Notes under the pieces: generated by a model | Told to the model about the DNA's origin: nothing | The model's database searches: none | What the model saw: only the letters and a program-made list of their open reading frames with translations | Made by a program: the position numbers and the translations under genes | Assembly: GCA_005240075.1 (NCBI GenBank) | Contig: SBBF01000039.1 | Span: 1 to 36,132, forward strand | Reading direction: 5' to 3' | Length of the DNA: 36,132 bases | From: Nitrospira sp. | GTDB lineage: Bacteria > UBA10199 > SBBF01 | Shown here: positions 1 to 9,187 of the stretch, one piece after another | How the letters are laid out: every line of letters starts with the position of its first letter | How positions within the stretch are numbered: the stretch's first letter is position 1

Positions 1-612
1 CCCCCATCCTTGAAAAAAATGAGAGAAATTCTGGGCCATCTCCGTGTCTGGCGTTTTGGATTTTATTATTTTGCTCTCTTTGGCGGATTTATCGCTTTCT
101 GCCAGTGGCTCCCTGCTTATGTCGTCAACAACTACGATCTATCCCTGCAAAAAGGGGGAGCTGTGGCTGGACTTTTCAGCTTATCGGCCGGCTTGATCCG
201 TCCCTTTGGGGGATTTTTGTCCGATCGATGGGGGGCCCGAACTGTCTTGTATGGAGTATTCAGCATAGCGCTTGGACTTTCAGGAATTTTGTCAATCCCT
301 TTCCTCCCTCTTTCTTTCTTTTCGTTCCTCCTTTTGATGACGGGACTCGTTCTCGGAGTCGGCATGGCGGCTGTCTTTAAACATATTCCCACTTATTTTC
401 CGAATGACGTCGGAACCGTGGGGGGACTGGTGGGAGTCATGGGAGGTCTGGGGGGATTTTTTCTGCCGATACTTTTTGGATCGACCCTCAAGATCAGCGG
501 TTCGTGGACTACCTGCTGGATGATTTTTGGGGGATTGATTTTAGTCAATCTGATCTGGATGCACCGGGTGGTTATGCGCCTCCAACAAAGTGAAAGAGAG
601 GTTCTCGCGTGA
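1..612 (+). CDS. narK: NarK-type nitrate/nitrite MFS transporter, 3' part
   Basis: This is the C-terminal half (about 200 aa) of a major facilitator superfamily transporter. The frame is open to the window edge, so the TTG at 10 need not be the start. About six hydrophobic helices are visible, with a glycine-rich stretch (GGLVGVMGGLGGFFLP) like the second nitrate-signature motif of NarK/NasA transporters, and an MFS loop motif (GGFLSDRWGAR). Full-length family members are about 400-430 aa. The stop overlaps the GTG start of the next gene, and the following genes encode nitrate and nitrite reductases, which supports nitrate uptake or nitrate/nitrite exchange across the inner membrane. The substrate is inferred from family and context. 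Confidence 0.8.
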   Translation, partial: PPSLKKMREILGHLRVWRFGFYYFALFGGFIAFCQWLPAYVVNNYDLSLQKGGAVAGLFSLSAGLIRPFGGFLSDRWGARTVLYGVFSIALGLSGILSIPFLPLSFFSFLLLMTGLVLGVGMAAVFKHIPTYFPNDVGTVGGLVGVMGGLGGFFLPILFGSTLKISGSWTTCWMIFGGLILVNLIWMHRVVMRLQQSEREVLA

Positions 613-2159
613 TCGAATCAATCACCAAACCATCGATCCCCCTCCAACCAGGGGAAAATTATCGTTTTCATTTTGATCTCACCAAATGCATCGGCTGTAA
701 ATGTTGTGAAGTCGCCTGTCATGAGCAGAACAACAATCCTGCCGATGTGAAGTGGCGAAAAGTGGGAGAAGTTGAAGGGGGAGAATTTCCCAATACCGCG
801 CGTCTTTACATTTCGATGGCCTGCAACCATTGTCTCAATCCTTCCTGTCTTGCCGGTTGTCCGACCGATACTTATTATAAAGATCCTTTAACCGGCGCGG
901 TCAGAATGAAAGAAGATACCTGCATTGGTTGCGGCTACTGCACCTGGAATTGTCCGTACGAAGCGCCGCAATTTAATCCGGAACGGCGCATGGTGACCAA
1001 GTGTGATCTTTGCCACAATCGCCTGATTGCCGGTGATGCTCCTGCCTGTGTGTCGGCCTGTCCTTCCGGCGCGCTCCAGTTTGAAAAAGTACAAACGGAG
1101 GAATGGAAAAAAAATATCTCTCAGGCCAACGGTCCCGGCATTCCGGAAGCCTCGATCACCCTGTCGACAACCCGCCTCACTCTCCCAAAAAATCTCAAAA
1201 GCGATCTGGACAGAGTGGATGATTATCGGCTCCGTCCCGAAAAACCACACTATTCCCTTGTTCTCCTGACAGTTTTGACCCAGGCTTCGGTCGGGGGATT
1301 TTTGGCCCTCTTTATTTCTGAACTGTTGGTGCGGCTGGGACACCTCTCTCCCCTCCTCCAAAAGTTTCTCAAAGTCGGCCCCTGGGCGATGTTTGGGCTG
1401 AGCGCACTCGCTTTGGGAACATCTGTTTTTCATTTGGGAAGACCCTTTTTTGCCTGGAAGGCGCTGAAAATGTGGCGTCGTTCCTGGTTGTCGCGGGAGG
1501 TTCTCTTTTTTTCTCTCTTTGCCAATCTGGCGGCAGCTTACAGCCTCCTGCGTTGGACAGAAATCTTTCAACTTCCCGGCATCTTGGAAACGCTGGGAGC
1601 CTTGGTGGCCCTCTCCGGACTGGCCGGCATCTATTCTTCCGCCCGCATTTACATGGTCCCTGCTCGTCCTTCGTGGAATAGTATCCGAACACCGATTGCT
1701 TTTTTTTCTACCGCGTTGATTTTAGGGCCTCTCGCTATTTTGGTGATTTTTTCCTGGCAGTCGCGTCAAACAGCAATTCCTCTTTTGGAAAATGGAGGGG
1801 GACTGATTAGTAAATTTCTGGTCATGACCATATTGACTGCCGGACTTTTTCAACTCGGCTCCATTCTGGCCAAACTGTTTTATACCTTAAGTCAGGAAGA
1901 GCATGAATTAAGGGGGACAGCTCGGTTATTGACTCAATGGTTCCGTTATCCCTTTTTAGCTCGCTTGGGTCTCCTGTTCGTATCCTTATTGGGAGTACCA
2001 CTGACGCTCTTGGGACTTCTGGAATCGGATTCAGGAGGGGGGAGCGTTCCCTTTTGGATCGGGGCCATTTTGTTGATGGCTTTGGCCAGTGAACTTTTGG
2101 GACGCTATCTCTTTTTTGTAACGGTCGTCCCGAAAAATCGGCCGGAGGGATATTTTTAA
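609..2159 (+). CDS. Fused DmsB-like four-cluster ferredoxin and DmsC-like membrane anchor
   Basis: A 516-aa fusion. Residues 20-155 carry four Cys groups typical of DmsB/NrfC proteins (C27-C30-C33-C37, C72-C75-C80-C84, C105-C108-C111-C115, C132-C135-C147-C151), enough for four [4Fe-4S] clusters. Residues about 215-510 hold eight predicted membrane helices of the DmsC quinol-oxidising anchor family. In E. coli these are two proteins, DmsB and DmsC. The fusion should carry electrons from the quinone pool to the molybdoenzyme encoded next. The GTG start at 609 overlaps the narK stop. There is no TAT signal, so the iron-sulfur domain probably faces the cytoplasm. Family assignment is firm; pairing with the downstream nitrate reductase is inferred from gene order. 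Confidence 0.88.
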   Translation: MIESITKPSIPLQPGENYRFHFDLTKCIGCKCCEVACHEQNNNPADVKWRKVGEVEGGEFPNTARLYISMACNHCLNPSCLAGCPTDTYYKDPLTGAVRMKEDTCIGCGYCTWNCPYEAPQFNPERRMVTKCDLCHNRLIAGDAPACVSACPSGALQFEKVQTEEWKKNISQANGPGIPEASITLSTTRLTLPKNLKSDLDRVDDYRLRPEKPHYSLVLLTVLTQASVGGFLALFISELLVRLGHLSPLLQKFLKVGPWAMFGLSALALGTSVFHLGRPFFAWKALKMWRRSWLSREVLFFSLFANLAAAYSLLRWTEIFQLPGILETLGALVALSGLAGIYSSARIYMVPARPSWNSIRTPIAFFSTALILGPLAILVIFSWQSRQTAIPLLENGGGLISKFLVMTILTAGLFQLGSILAKLFYTLSQEEHELRGTARLLTQWFRYPFLARLGLLFVSLLGVPLTLLGLLESDSGGGSVPFWIGAILLMALASELLGRYLFFVTVVPKNRPEGYF

Positions 2160-2166
2160 GATCTTT

Positions 2167-2332
2167 CAAAACCTGATTTTCGGGGTTTGTGGTTTTCGAA
2201 AAACCGCTCATCTTTTGGGACGACCCAAAAGATTCACTAGTCTTTTCGCCGATTTTGTTTTTTAGGTCCCGTTTGTTAAAATCGTCGAAAAACTTTTTTC
2301 TTAAACCACAAACCCCTCCAATACAGGTTTTG
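2167..2332. repeat. 166-bp inverted-repeat (MITE-like) element
   Basis: The ends CAAAACCTG and CAGGTTTTG are inverted. The roughly 38-bp terminal arms continue with a shared GGGGTTTGTGGTTT block and a GAAAAA block, with a few mismatches between. Inside are two further hairpins, TCTTTTGGG/CCCAAAAGA (2211-2232) and CGATTTT/AAAATCG. It fills the only sizeable gap in the nitrate operon, between the ferredoxin/anchor gene and the catalytic subunit. No clear target-site duplication is visible. It could be a non-autonomous transposon relic or a structured intercistronic RNA. Confidence 0.7.
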
Positions 2333-2345
2333 CTCGAAATATAAA

Positions 2346-4496
2346 GTGTTGACTCCTCTTCTCAAATTTCTCGGACTCGATATCGCCAAAGAGAAATACA
2401 GCTACGGAATTGATCCGCAGTTTGGCTTTATGTCTTCCGCCAAAATCCCCGACCGGTGGGTCAAGACAACATGTGGCTATTGTTCTGTCGGTTGCGGAAT
2501 GTATTTGGGGGTTAAAAACGGAAAAGCCATCAGCGTCCGCGGAGATCCGGACCATCCCGTCAACGAGGGCACCCTCTGCCCCAAAGGGCTCTCCGAACAT
2601 CATTCCATTCATGCCAAGGGAAGAGCACTCCATCCTCTCCTCAAAATAGATGGCAAACTCCGAAAAGTCAGTTGGGATATGGCGCTCGACACATTAGTTG
2701 GCCGCATGCTGGCTATTCAAAGACGCTACGGGCCTGAGGCAATGGGAGTACTTTCAACCGGTCAGTTGGTGACTGAAGAATTTTACACGTTGGGAAAACT
2801 AATCCAGTTGGGATTCAAGACAACCAACTATGACGGCAACACCACCTTGTGCATGGCGAGTGCCGTTTCCGGCTACAAACGTTCGTTTGGCAGCGATGGG
2901 CCGCCGGGATGTTACGAAGACCTGGAAAAAGCCGATGTTGTTTTTTTGATCGGAGCGAATATAGCCGATAACCATCCGATTCTTTGGAATCACCTTCGAA
3001 AAAACGAAAAAAGAATTTTAATTGTAGCCGATCCCCGGGTCACTAAAACCGCTATGTTGGCCGATCTCTATCTTCCGCTTAAACCGAGAAGCGATATTGC
3101 ACTTTTGAATGGCCTGATTCATATCCTGATTCGAGACAATAAAATTAATGCCGATTACATCGACAAGCATACGGAGGGATTTAATGATTTAAAAAAATTC
3201 GTCGAAAAATTTAACCCCCCCAACGTTTCCAAAACAACGGGGCTTTCTGAGGATCTCATCGAAAAAACGGCTCACATTTATGGGAACGCCCCGTCCGCTT
3301 TTATCGGCTGGACGATGGGGGTTAATCACAGCACGCAAGGAACAGAGACGGTAAACGTCATTAATAATCTCGCCCTGATCACCGGACAAATCGGTCGTCC
3401 CGGCGCTTCCCCTTTTTCAATCACCGGTCAATGCAATGCGATGGGAACGCGGGAGGCAGGCTTTACATCAAGCCTTCCGGGGTATCGTAAATTTGATAAT
3501 CAGACAGACCGCGAAGAGCTCGCCCAGCTTTGGAATTGGCCTGTTGAGGAAATTCCCAAAACCCGCGGATGGGCTTACCCCGATATTATCGAAGGAATTT
3601 TTAAAGGGGTCATCAAGGGGCTTTGGATCATTGCGACCAATCCTTTTGTCTCTTACCCCAATCAAAAGCTCCTTTCAGATGCCGTATCCCGTCTTGAATT
3701 TTTAGTCGTGCAGGATGGCTATCACCCGATTCCCACATCAGCCATGGCCGATCTTGTCTTGCCAGCCGCCATTTGGGGGGAGAAAGAGGGCACTTACACC
3801 AATTCGGAGCGACGGGTTTCCAAAGTCAACAAAGCTCTCGATCCTCCGGGAGAAGCCAAGAGCGACTTCACTATTTTTTTGGAAGTGTCCAAAAGATTAG
3901 GCGCTTTTGATAAACTTTTCCCCGGTTGGAAAAAACCGGAAGATGCGTTTAATGAATGGCGGGAAATTTCCCGCAACCGGTTGTGCGATTATTCGGAAAT
4001 CACCTATGAGCGTTTACGGAATGAAGGGCCGATTCAATGGGGGGGAGAGCGGCTCTACAGCGATGGAATTTTTAAGACCGAATCGGGAAAAGCAAAATTG
4101 TTTTGCGTCGACTGCCATGAAATGCCCGAAGCGCCCCGATCTGATTTCCCTTTCATTCTCAATACCGGCCGGACGGTCGAACATTGGCATACCCGGACGA
4201 AGACTGGGCGGATTGAGGTTTTGGAAAAAATGTCGCCGGAAGCCTGGGCAGAAATGAATCCGCACGATGCGAAAAAACTCAAATTAAGACAGCATGATTT
4301 GATTCGCGTTCTGTCGCAAAGGGGATCGATCGAAAAAATTGCGGTTCGGATTACCGCCATTGTTCAGCCGGGACAGATCTTTATTCCGTTTCATTACATT
4401 GAAGCGTGCGCGAACAACCTGACGGTTGCAGAATTTGATCCCCTTTCGCGGGAACCAAATTATAAACAATGCGCCGTTCGCGTAGAAAGGATTTAA
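2346..4496 (+). CDS. nasA: NasA/NarB-type molybdopterin nitrate reductase catalytic subunit
   Basis: A 716-aa bis-MGD molybdoenzyme. The N-terminal [4Fe-4S] ligands are C43, C46, C50 and C78 (motif CGYCSVGC then TLCPKG). The likely molybdenum ligand is C169 in LCMASAVSGYKRSFGSDGPP, the form seen in assimilatory nitrate reductases NasA/NarB and close relatives. The C-terminal molybdopterin-dinucleotide domain contains HWHTRTKTGR. There is no twin-arginine signal, so the enzyme is expected in the cytoplasm. The start is GTG, with other codons possible. Downstream NirBD completes nitrate reduction to ammonium. Its electron partner appears to be the fused quinol-linked protein upstream instead of a soluble ferredoxin or flavoprotein. 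A formate dehydrogenase or another relative is less likely given this motif and the operon. Confidence 0.83.
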   Translation: MLTPLLKFLGLDIAKEKYSYGIDPQFGFMSSAKIPDRWVKTTCGYCSVGCGMYLGVKNGKAISVRGDPDHPVNEGTLCPKGLSEHHSIHAKGRALHPLLKIDGKLRKVSWDMALDTLVGRMLAIQRRYGPEAMGVLSTGQLVTEEFYTLGKLIQLGFKTTNYDGNTTLCMASAVSGYKRSFGSDGPPGCYEDLEKADVVFLIGANIADNHPILWNHLRKNEKRILIVADPRVTKTAMLADLYLPLKPRSDIALLNGLIHILIRDNKINADYIDKHTEGFNDLKKFVEKFNPPNVSKTTGLSEDLIEKTAHIYGNAPSAFIGWTMGVNHSTQGTETVNVINNLALITGQIGRPGASPFSITGQCNAMGTREAGFTSSLPGYRKFDNQTDREELAQLWNWPVEEIPKTRGWAYPDIIEGIFKGVIKGLWIIATNPFVSYPNQKLLSDAVSRLEFLVVQDGYHPIPTSAMADLVLPAAIWGEKEGTYTNSERRVSKVNKALDPPGEAKSDFTIFLEVSKRLGAFDKLFPGWKKPEDAFNEWREISRNRLCDYSEITYERLRNEGPIQWGGERLYSDGIFKTESGKAKLFCVDCHEMPEAPRSDFPFILNTGRTVEHWHTRTKTGRIEVLEKMSPEAWAEMNPHDAKKLKLRQHDLIRVLSQRGSIEKIAVRITAIVQPGQIFIPFHYIEACANNLTVAEFDPLSREPNYKQCAVRVERI

Positions 4497-4497
4497 T

Positions 4498-7002
4498 ATG
4501 ACTCGACAACGATTAGTGGTGATTGGCAACGGCATGGCGGGAGCCCGCGTTGTCGAGGAAATTTTAAAACGAGCTCCCGATCTTTTTGAGATCATCATGT
4601 TTGGTGCCGAACCGTACGGCAATTACAACCGGATTCTTTTGTCCGATGTGTTGAACGGAAAAGAAAAACCGACCGATATTTTTATCAATCCCCTTTCCTG
4701 GTACAAAGAAAACAACATTACATTGCATGCCGGTCTGCGAGTCTTAAAGATTGATCGCACCAACAAAGTGGTCGTCGCCATGCCGGTTTCAAGAGGGGCC
4801 AAACCCTACGATCGCAACTCAACCGCTCTCCCTGATGATTCGCAGGTCAGTGAACCTTACGACAAAGTCATTCTGGCCACCGGCTCCCGTCCTTTTATTC
4901 CGTTGATTGAAGGATGGGGAGCTCCGGGAACCTTTGCCTTCCGGACTCTCGATGATTGCGCCCAAATCGAAGAGTATGCCAAAAATTGTAAGCGGACTGC
5001 AGTCATTGGCGGTGGTTTGCTCGGTTTGGAGGCGGCCCGCGGCCTGTTGACTCATGGGGTGCAGGTCACCGTCATCGAAGCGGGTCCTTATTTAATGAAT
5101 GCCCAGCTCGATCCGGAAGGGGGGAGACTCCTTAAATCAACCATCGAAGCGATGGGCATTCAGGTTTTGTGCAACACCATCACAACAAAAATTGGCGCCG
5201 AAAACAATCGGATCACCCAACTCCTCTTCAAAGATGAATCAACGCTTGAAACCGACATGGTGGTGGTGAGTGCCGGCATCCGTCCCATGACTGAGGTTGC
5301 GGAAGATTCCAATCTTGCCATCAACAAGGGAATCCTCTGCAACGATCAGATGAGAACAAGCGATCATAATATTTTTGCCGTTGGAGAATGTGTGGAACAC
5401 CGCGGTCAGCTCTATGGTCTGGTCGATCCGATCTGGGAACAGGCAAGAGTTTTGGCCGATCAGATTACCGGCGTCAATCCAAAATCCCAATATACCGGTT
5501 CCAAACTGGCCACAAAACTCAAGGTGATGGGGGTTGAACTGGTTTCGATGGGGGAAACCGAAGCTAAAAATCCGGACGATGAAATTGTCGTCTACCGCGA
5601 ACCGAAACGGGGGATCTATCAAAAACTGATTATTCGAAAGAATCGACTGGCGGGAGGCATTTTGCTGGGAGATACCCAGGCAGGCAATGTGTTGATGCAG
5701 ATGTTTCGGGAAGAAACGAGTCTCCCCAAAAAGAGAACCGAACTTCTTTTTGGAGGATCGAATCTCCCCTCACTCGCCAATGCCGCTGATCTTCCCGATC
5801 ATGCGCAGATCTGCAATTGCCATGGAGTTTCCAAAACACAAATTCGAGATGCCATTATTCTTCAAGGATGCACCAGTTTAAACCAGGTGGGACAATGTAC
5901 CAAAGCGGGAAAGGGATGCGGCTCCTGCAAAGGGCTGATTGTCCAGCTGATCCAAGCATACCATGGGCAGGTGGGTTACGATCCTGCGGAACACTACTAC
6001 GTCCCTGGAATTTCTTTGGAGAAATCCCAGCTCATTGCCGCCATCAAAGCTAAAAACCTAAAATCGGTGAGCCACGTTTTTCAGGAGCTGGCCAGCGGGG
6101 TAGAGGATGCAGCAAGCAAGGTGGGGCTCGCTTCCCTCCTTCGCTCCATCTGGAATGAAGAATATCAAGACGAGCGCGACGCCCGCTTTATCAACGACCG
6201 CGTCCATGCCAATATCCAGCGAGATGGCACCTTCTCGGTCGTCCCCCGGATTTACGGCGGCGTGACCTCGGCCGACGAGTTGATCCGCATTGGAACCGTG
6301 GCCAAAAAATACAATGTCCCGATGATAAAGATTACTGGCGGCCAGCGAATTGATCTTCTGGGAATCAAAAAAGAAGACCTGCCCCATATCTGGAAAGATC
6401 TGGGGATTCCCAGCGGGCATGCCTACACCAAGGCGGTACGAACGGTGAAGAGTTGCGTGGGAACCGATTTTTGCCGCTATGGTTTGGGCGATTCAATCAA
6501 GCTAGCGCAGGAGATTGAACATAAACTTCAAGGGATCGAGTCGCCTCACAAAATTAAAATGGCTGCCGCGGGATGCCCGCGTAATTGTTCGGAGGCCTAT
6601 GTCAAAGATGTGGGGGTTGTCGCGATTGAAGGAGGAAAATGGGAAATCTACGTGGGAGGAGCCTCCGGCGGCACGGTGCGCAAAGGGGATCTCCTGGCAA
6701 CCGTTGAGACACACGAAGAGGTTTTAAAACTAGTCGGTCGGTTCATCCAGTATTACCGCGAACATGCCAAGTACATGGAGCGAACCTACAGCTTTGCCGA
6801 GCGGATCGGCATCGACCGCTTGAAAGGAATTTTAATCGAGAACGAAATGGGAATTTGCAAACGGCTCGATGAAGAAATTCAAAAGTCAGCGGCGGCTTAC
6901 GTCGACCCATGGAAAAAAGAGTCCGAAGAGCCTCTCTACCCGCAACAATTTGAAGGACCGGAGCTGGTCCATGTCCTTCAGGAGGCGATTAACAATGGAT
7001 AA
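4498..7002 (+). CDS. nirB: Nitrite reductase [NAD(P)H], large subunit NirB
   Basis: An 834-aa enzyme close to the usual length (E. coli 847). The N-terminal FAD/NAD(P)H oxidoreductase half starts with GNGMAGARV and has a second Rossmann motif, GGGLLGLEAARG. A BFD-like [2Fe-2S] domain follows (CNCHGVSK, then CTKAGKGCGSC). The C-terminal sirohaem/[4Fe-4S] domain has the expected Cys pairs, SCVGTDFC and GCPRNC. It reduces nitrite to ammonium in the cytoplasm with NirD. It starts 1 nt after the nitrate reductase stop and overlaps nirD by 8 nt, so translation is probably coupled. Confidence 0.96.
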   Translation: MTRQRLVVIGNGMAGARVVEEILKRAPDLFEIIMFGAEPYGNYNRILLSDVLNGKEKPTDIFINPLSWYKENNITLHAGLRVLKIDRTNKVVVAMPVSRGAKPYDRNSTALPDDSQVSEPYDKVILATGSRPFIPLIEGWGAPGTFAFRTLDDCAQIEEYAKNCKRTAVIGGGLLGLEAARGLLTHGVQVTVIEAGPYLMNAQLDPEGGRLLKSTIEAMGIQVLCNTITTKIGAENNRITQLLFKDESTLETDMVVVSAGIRPMTEVAEDSNLAINKGILCNDQMRTSDHNIFAVGECVEHRGQLYGLVDPIWEQARVLADQITGVNPKSQYTGSKLATKLKVMGVELVSMGETEAKNPDDEIVVYREPKRGIYQKLIIRKNRLAGGILLGDTQAGNVLMQMFREETSLPKKRTELLFGGSNLPSLANAADLPDHAQICNCHGVSKTQIRDAIILQGCTSLNQVGQCTKAGKGCGSCKGLIVQLIQAYHGQVGYDPAEHYYVPGISLEKSQLIAAIKAKNLKSVSHVFQELASGVEDAASKVGLASLLRSIWNEEYQDERDARFINDRVHANIQRDGTFSVVPRIYGGVTSADELIRIGTVAKKYNVPMIKITGGQRIDLLGIKKEDLPHIWKDLGIPSGHAYTKAVRTVKSCVGTDFCRYGLGDSIKLAQEIEHKLQGIESPHKIKMAAAGCPRNCSEAYVKDVGVVAIEGGKWEIYVGGASGGTVRKGDLLATVETHEEVLKLVGRFIQYYREHAKYMERTYSFAERIGIDRLKGILIENEMGICKRLDEEIQKSAAAYVDPWKKESEEPLYPQQFEGPELVHVLQEAINNG

Positions 7003-7297
7003 TATCAACCTCGGTTCCATCGAAAAAATCCCTCTGGGACAGGGGCACTGTTTTATTGTTGAAAACGAAGAGATTGCTGTTTTTCGCCCCCGTGCCGGCG
7101 GGCTGTACGCTGTGCAAAATCGCTGTCCCCACCGAAATGGCCCTCTGGCCGAGGGAGTGATTGATGCCTGCCATGTCATTTGTCCTTACCACGGACACAA
7201 ATTTGATCTTCAAACAGGAAGGGGGGCTGAGAAAGGAGAAACAGTGAAGATTTACGAAGTCAAGGAAGAGAGCGGGGAGATCATTTTAAAACTATGA
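6995..7297 (+). CDS. nirD: Nitrite reductase small subunit NirD (Rieske type)
   Basis: A 100-aa Rieske-fold protein with a complete [2Fe-2S] ligand set: CPH in RCPHRNGPL and CPYH in CPYHGHKF. E. coli NirD lacks these ligands; Bacillus NasE-type subunits keep them, so this is the cluster-bearing type. The ATG at 6995 is preferred over longer starts because GGAGG lies 9 nt upstream (6981-6985) and the Rieske fold begins here. It overlaps the nirB end by 8 nt and the moaA start by 4 nt. Confidence 0.93.
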   Translation: MDNINLGSIEKIPLGQGHCFIVENEEIAVFRPRAGGLYAVQNRCPHRNGPLAEGVIDACHVICPYHGHKFDLQTGRGAEKGETVKIYEVKEESGEIILKL

Positions 7298-8280
7298 CTC
7301 AACTGAAAGATTCGTTTGGTCGAGAAATTACTTACCTCCGCCTGTCGGTTACCGACCGGTGCCCGTTTCGGTGTGTCTACTGCGTGCCGTCGGAGGGGAT
7401 CAAGGCACTTAAACGGGATGCCTATCTTTCTCCCGAAGAGATGGAACGCTTTGTCCGGGCGATGGCCGGGATGGGAGTCTGGCGGCTGAGGCTAACCGGT
7501 GGTGAGCCGTTGGTTCGAAAAGATATTGTCTCACTGGTGGAGCGGTTTGCCGCTATTTCCGAAATCCGCGATCTGGCGCTGACCACGAATGGGCAAAGAC
7601 TTTCGAATGTGGTGTATGATTTGAAAGAGGCGGGACTCCAACGGATTAATATCAGTCTCGACAGCCTCGATCCAAAACGATTTCAGGAAATTACCGGCTC
7701 TGACTCTTTCTTTAAGGTCTGGAGCGGGATCATCCGGTCCCTGGAAGCAGGTCTCAAAGTAAAGATTAATGTCGTGGCGCTTCAAGGAATCTCCAAGGAA
7801 GAAATCGATGGCTTCGCCCGGCTCGCCTTCCAATATTCTCTTGAGGTTCGTTTTATTGAGTTCATGCCTTTGTGCGGCTCTGCCTGGAAACCAGAGATGG
7901 TGGTACCAATCGATGAGATCCGCTCGCGGATTGCTCAAGGATACAAGATGGCCCCCCTTTCGCGAGGAACCGAGGTTGCCGAAAGTTACGATCTGGTCGG
8001 CGGCAAGGGAAGAGTCGGTTTTATCGCCTCGATGACCGAGCCATTTTGCTCCAAATGCTCTCGCATCCGGATGAGCGCCGACGGGAAAATTCAACTCTGT
8101 CTTTTTTCGAATATTCAATATGATCTTCGCCCCTCACTTCAAAAGGGAGCTGGTCTGGAAGAAATTCAAGAGGCCATCCGTCGGATGGTTTTAAAAAAAG
8201 AGGCCGAACATCCCTACACCGGGGAAGGAATGAAACGACGGGAAGCAGCTCATGGAATGATGCAGGCGATCGGAGGATAA
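7294..8280 (+). CDS. moaA: GTP 3',8-cyclase MoaA (radical SAM)
   Basis: A 328-aa enzyme that, with MoaC, makes cyclic pyranopterin monophosphate from GTP, the first stage of molybdenum cofactor synthesis. The radical SAM motif CPFRCVYC is near residue 23. The C-terminal auxiliary cluster is CSKCSR followed by CLF, and the protein ends in the family's GG tail. The ATG overlaps the nirD stop by 4 nt. Placement after nitrate reductase genes fits a cofactor supply for that enzyme. Confidence 0.97.
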   Translation: MTQLKDSFGREITYLRLSVTDRCPFRCVYCVPSEGIKALKRDAYLSPEEMERFVRAMAGMGVWRLRLTGGEPLVRKDIVSLVERFAAISEIRDLALTTNGQRLSNVVYDLKEAGLQRINISLDSLDPKRFQEITGSDSFFKVWSGIIRSLEAGLKVKINVVALQGISKEEIDGFARLAFQYSLEVRFIEFMPLCGSAWKPEMVVPIDEIRSRIAQGYKMAPLSRGTEVAESYDLVGGKGRVGFIASMTEPFCSKCSRIRMSADGKIQLCLFSNIQYDLRPSLQKGAGLEEIQEAIRRMVLKKEAEHPYTGEGMKRREAAHGMMQAIGG

Positions 8281-8281
8281 A

Positions 8282-9187
8282 ATGTTTTTTACCGACAACA
8301 AAATTGAAACAGTGCGAACAGCCGTGGCAGAGAGTGTCATTACGATGAAGCCAGAAACGTTCCGACGCGTCAAAGACAAATCAACCCCCAAAGGGGATGT
8401 GCTGGAACTGGCCCGGACGGCCGGTGTGTTGGCGGCCAAAAAAACGCCGGAGCTGATCCCCTACTGTCATTCCCTGCCGCTGGATGGCGTCAAGGTTGAT
8501 TTTGAATTTTTGGAAAATGGAATCCGGATTGAAGCGCTGGTGAAGACAATCGGGAAGACCGGCGTGGAGATGGAAGCACTAACGGCGGTAAGTGTGGCGG
8601 CACTGACAATCTATGACATGTGCAAGCCAATCGACAAAGAGATGGAAATTCGATCGACCCGACTGATCAAAAAGAGCGGCGGTAAATCAGATTACGTCGA
8701 AAGAATCCCCAAAAATTTCAGGGCGGCCGTGGTGGTGACATCCGACGGGACATCACAGGGGACCCGCGAGGACAAATCAGGAAAGATCATCCATGACAAA
8801 CTCTCTCACTTTGGAATTGAAAATATCGAATACATTATTTTGCCGGACGAAAAAGAACAAATCAGAAATGAACTCCTTCGTCTTTGTGAAAAGGGCGTTG
8901 GCCTGATTGTCACCACCGGCGGTACCGGCCTGGGACCGCGGGATGTGACCGTCGAGGCGACCCGGGAAGTGATTGATCGGGAAGTGCCAGGTGTTGCCGA
9001 ATCGATGCGACAATTTGGACAAAAAAGAACCCCCTACGCCATGCTCTCAAGGGGACTTGTGGGATTGCGAGGTAAAACGTTAATCATCAACATGCCGGGA
9101 TCGTCACGCGGCACTGAAGAATCGATCGCCGCGATTTTTCCCGCTGTCCTGCACAGTTATAAAATGATGGGAGGGGGAGGACACTGA
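8282..9187 (+). CDS. Bifunctional MoaC-MoaB (cPMP synthase / molybdopterin adenylyltransferase-like) fusion
   Basis: A 301-aa two-domain protein. Residues about 15-140 are MoaC, with PYCHSLPLDG and YDMCKPIDKEMEI carrying the catalytic Asp/Lys region, ending KKSGGKS. Residues about 148-300 are a MoaB/Mog domain, with VVTSD, TTGGTGLGPRDVT and a C-terminal NMPGSSRGTEE. MoaC completes cPMP; MoaB/Mog adenylylates molybdopterin. MoaC-MoaB fusions are known in several bacteria. It starts 1 nt after moaA. No other moaB or mog is in the window, so the fusion probably supplies both steps. Whether its second domain is an active adenylyltransferase is inferred. Confidence 0.94.
   Translation: MFFTDNKIETVRTAVAESVITMKPETFRRVKDKSTPKGDVLELARTAGVLAAKKTPELIPYCHSLPLDGVKVDFEFLENGIRIEALVKTIGKTGVEMEALTAVSVAALTIYDMCKPIDKEMEIRSTRLIKKSGGKSDYVERIPKNFRAAVVVTSDGTSQGTREDKSGKIIHDKLSHFGIENIEYIILPDEKEQIRNELLRLCEKGVGLIVTTGGTGLGPRDVTVEATREVIDREVPGVAESMRQFGQKRTPYAMLSRGLVGLRGKTLIINMPGSSRGTEESIAAIFPAVLHSYKMMGGGGH

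Noticed and set aside
7531-8118. Long open frame on the minus strand across moaA
   Set aside because: Opposite-strand shadow of a well-supported gene.
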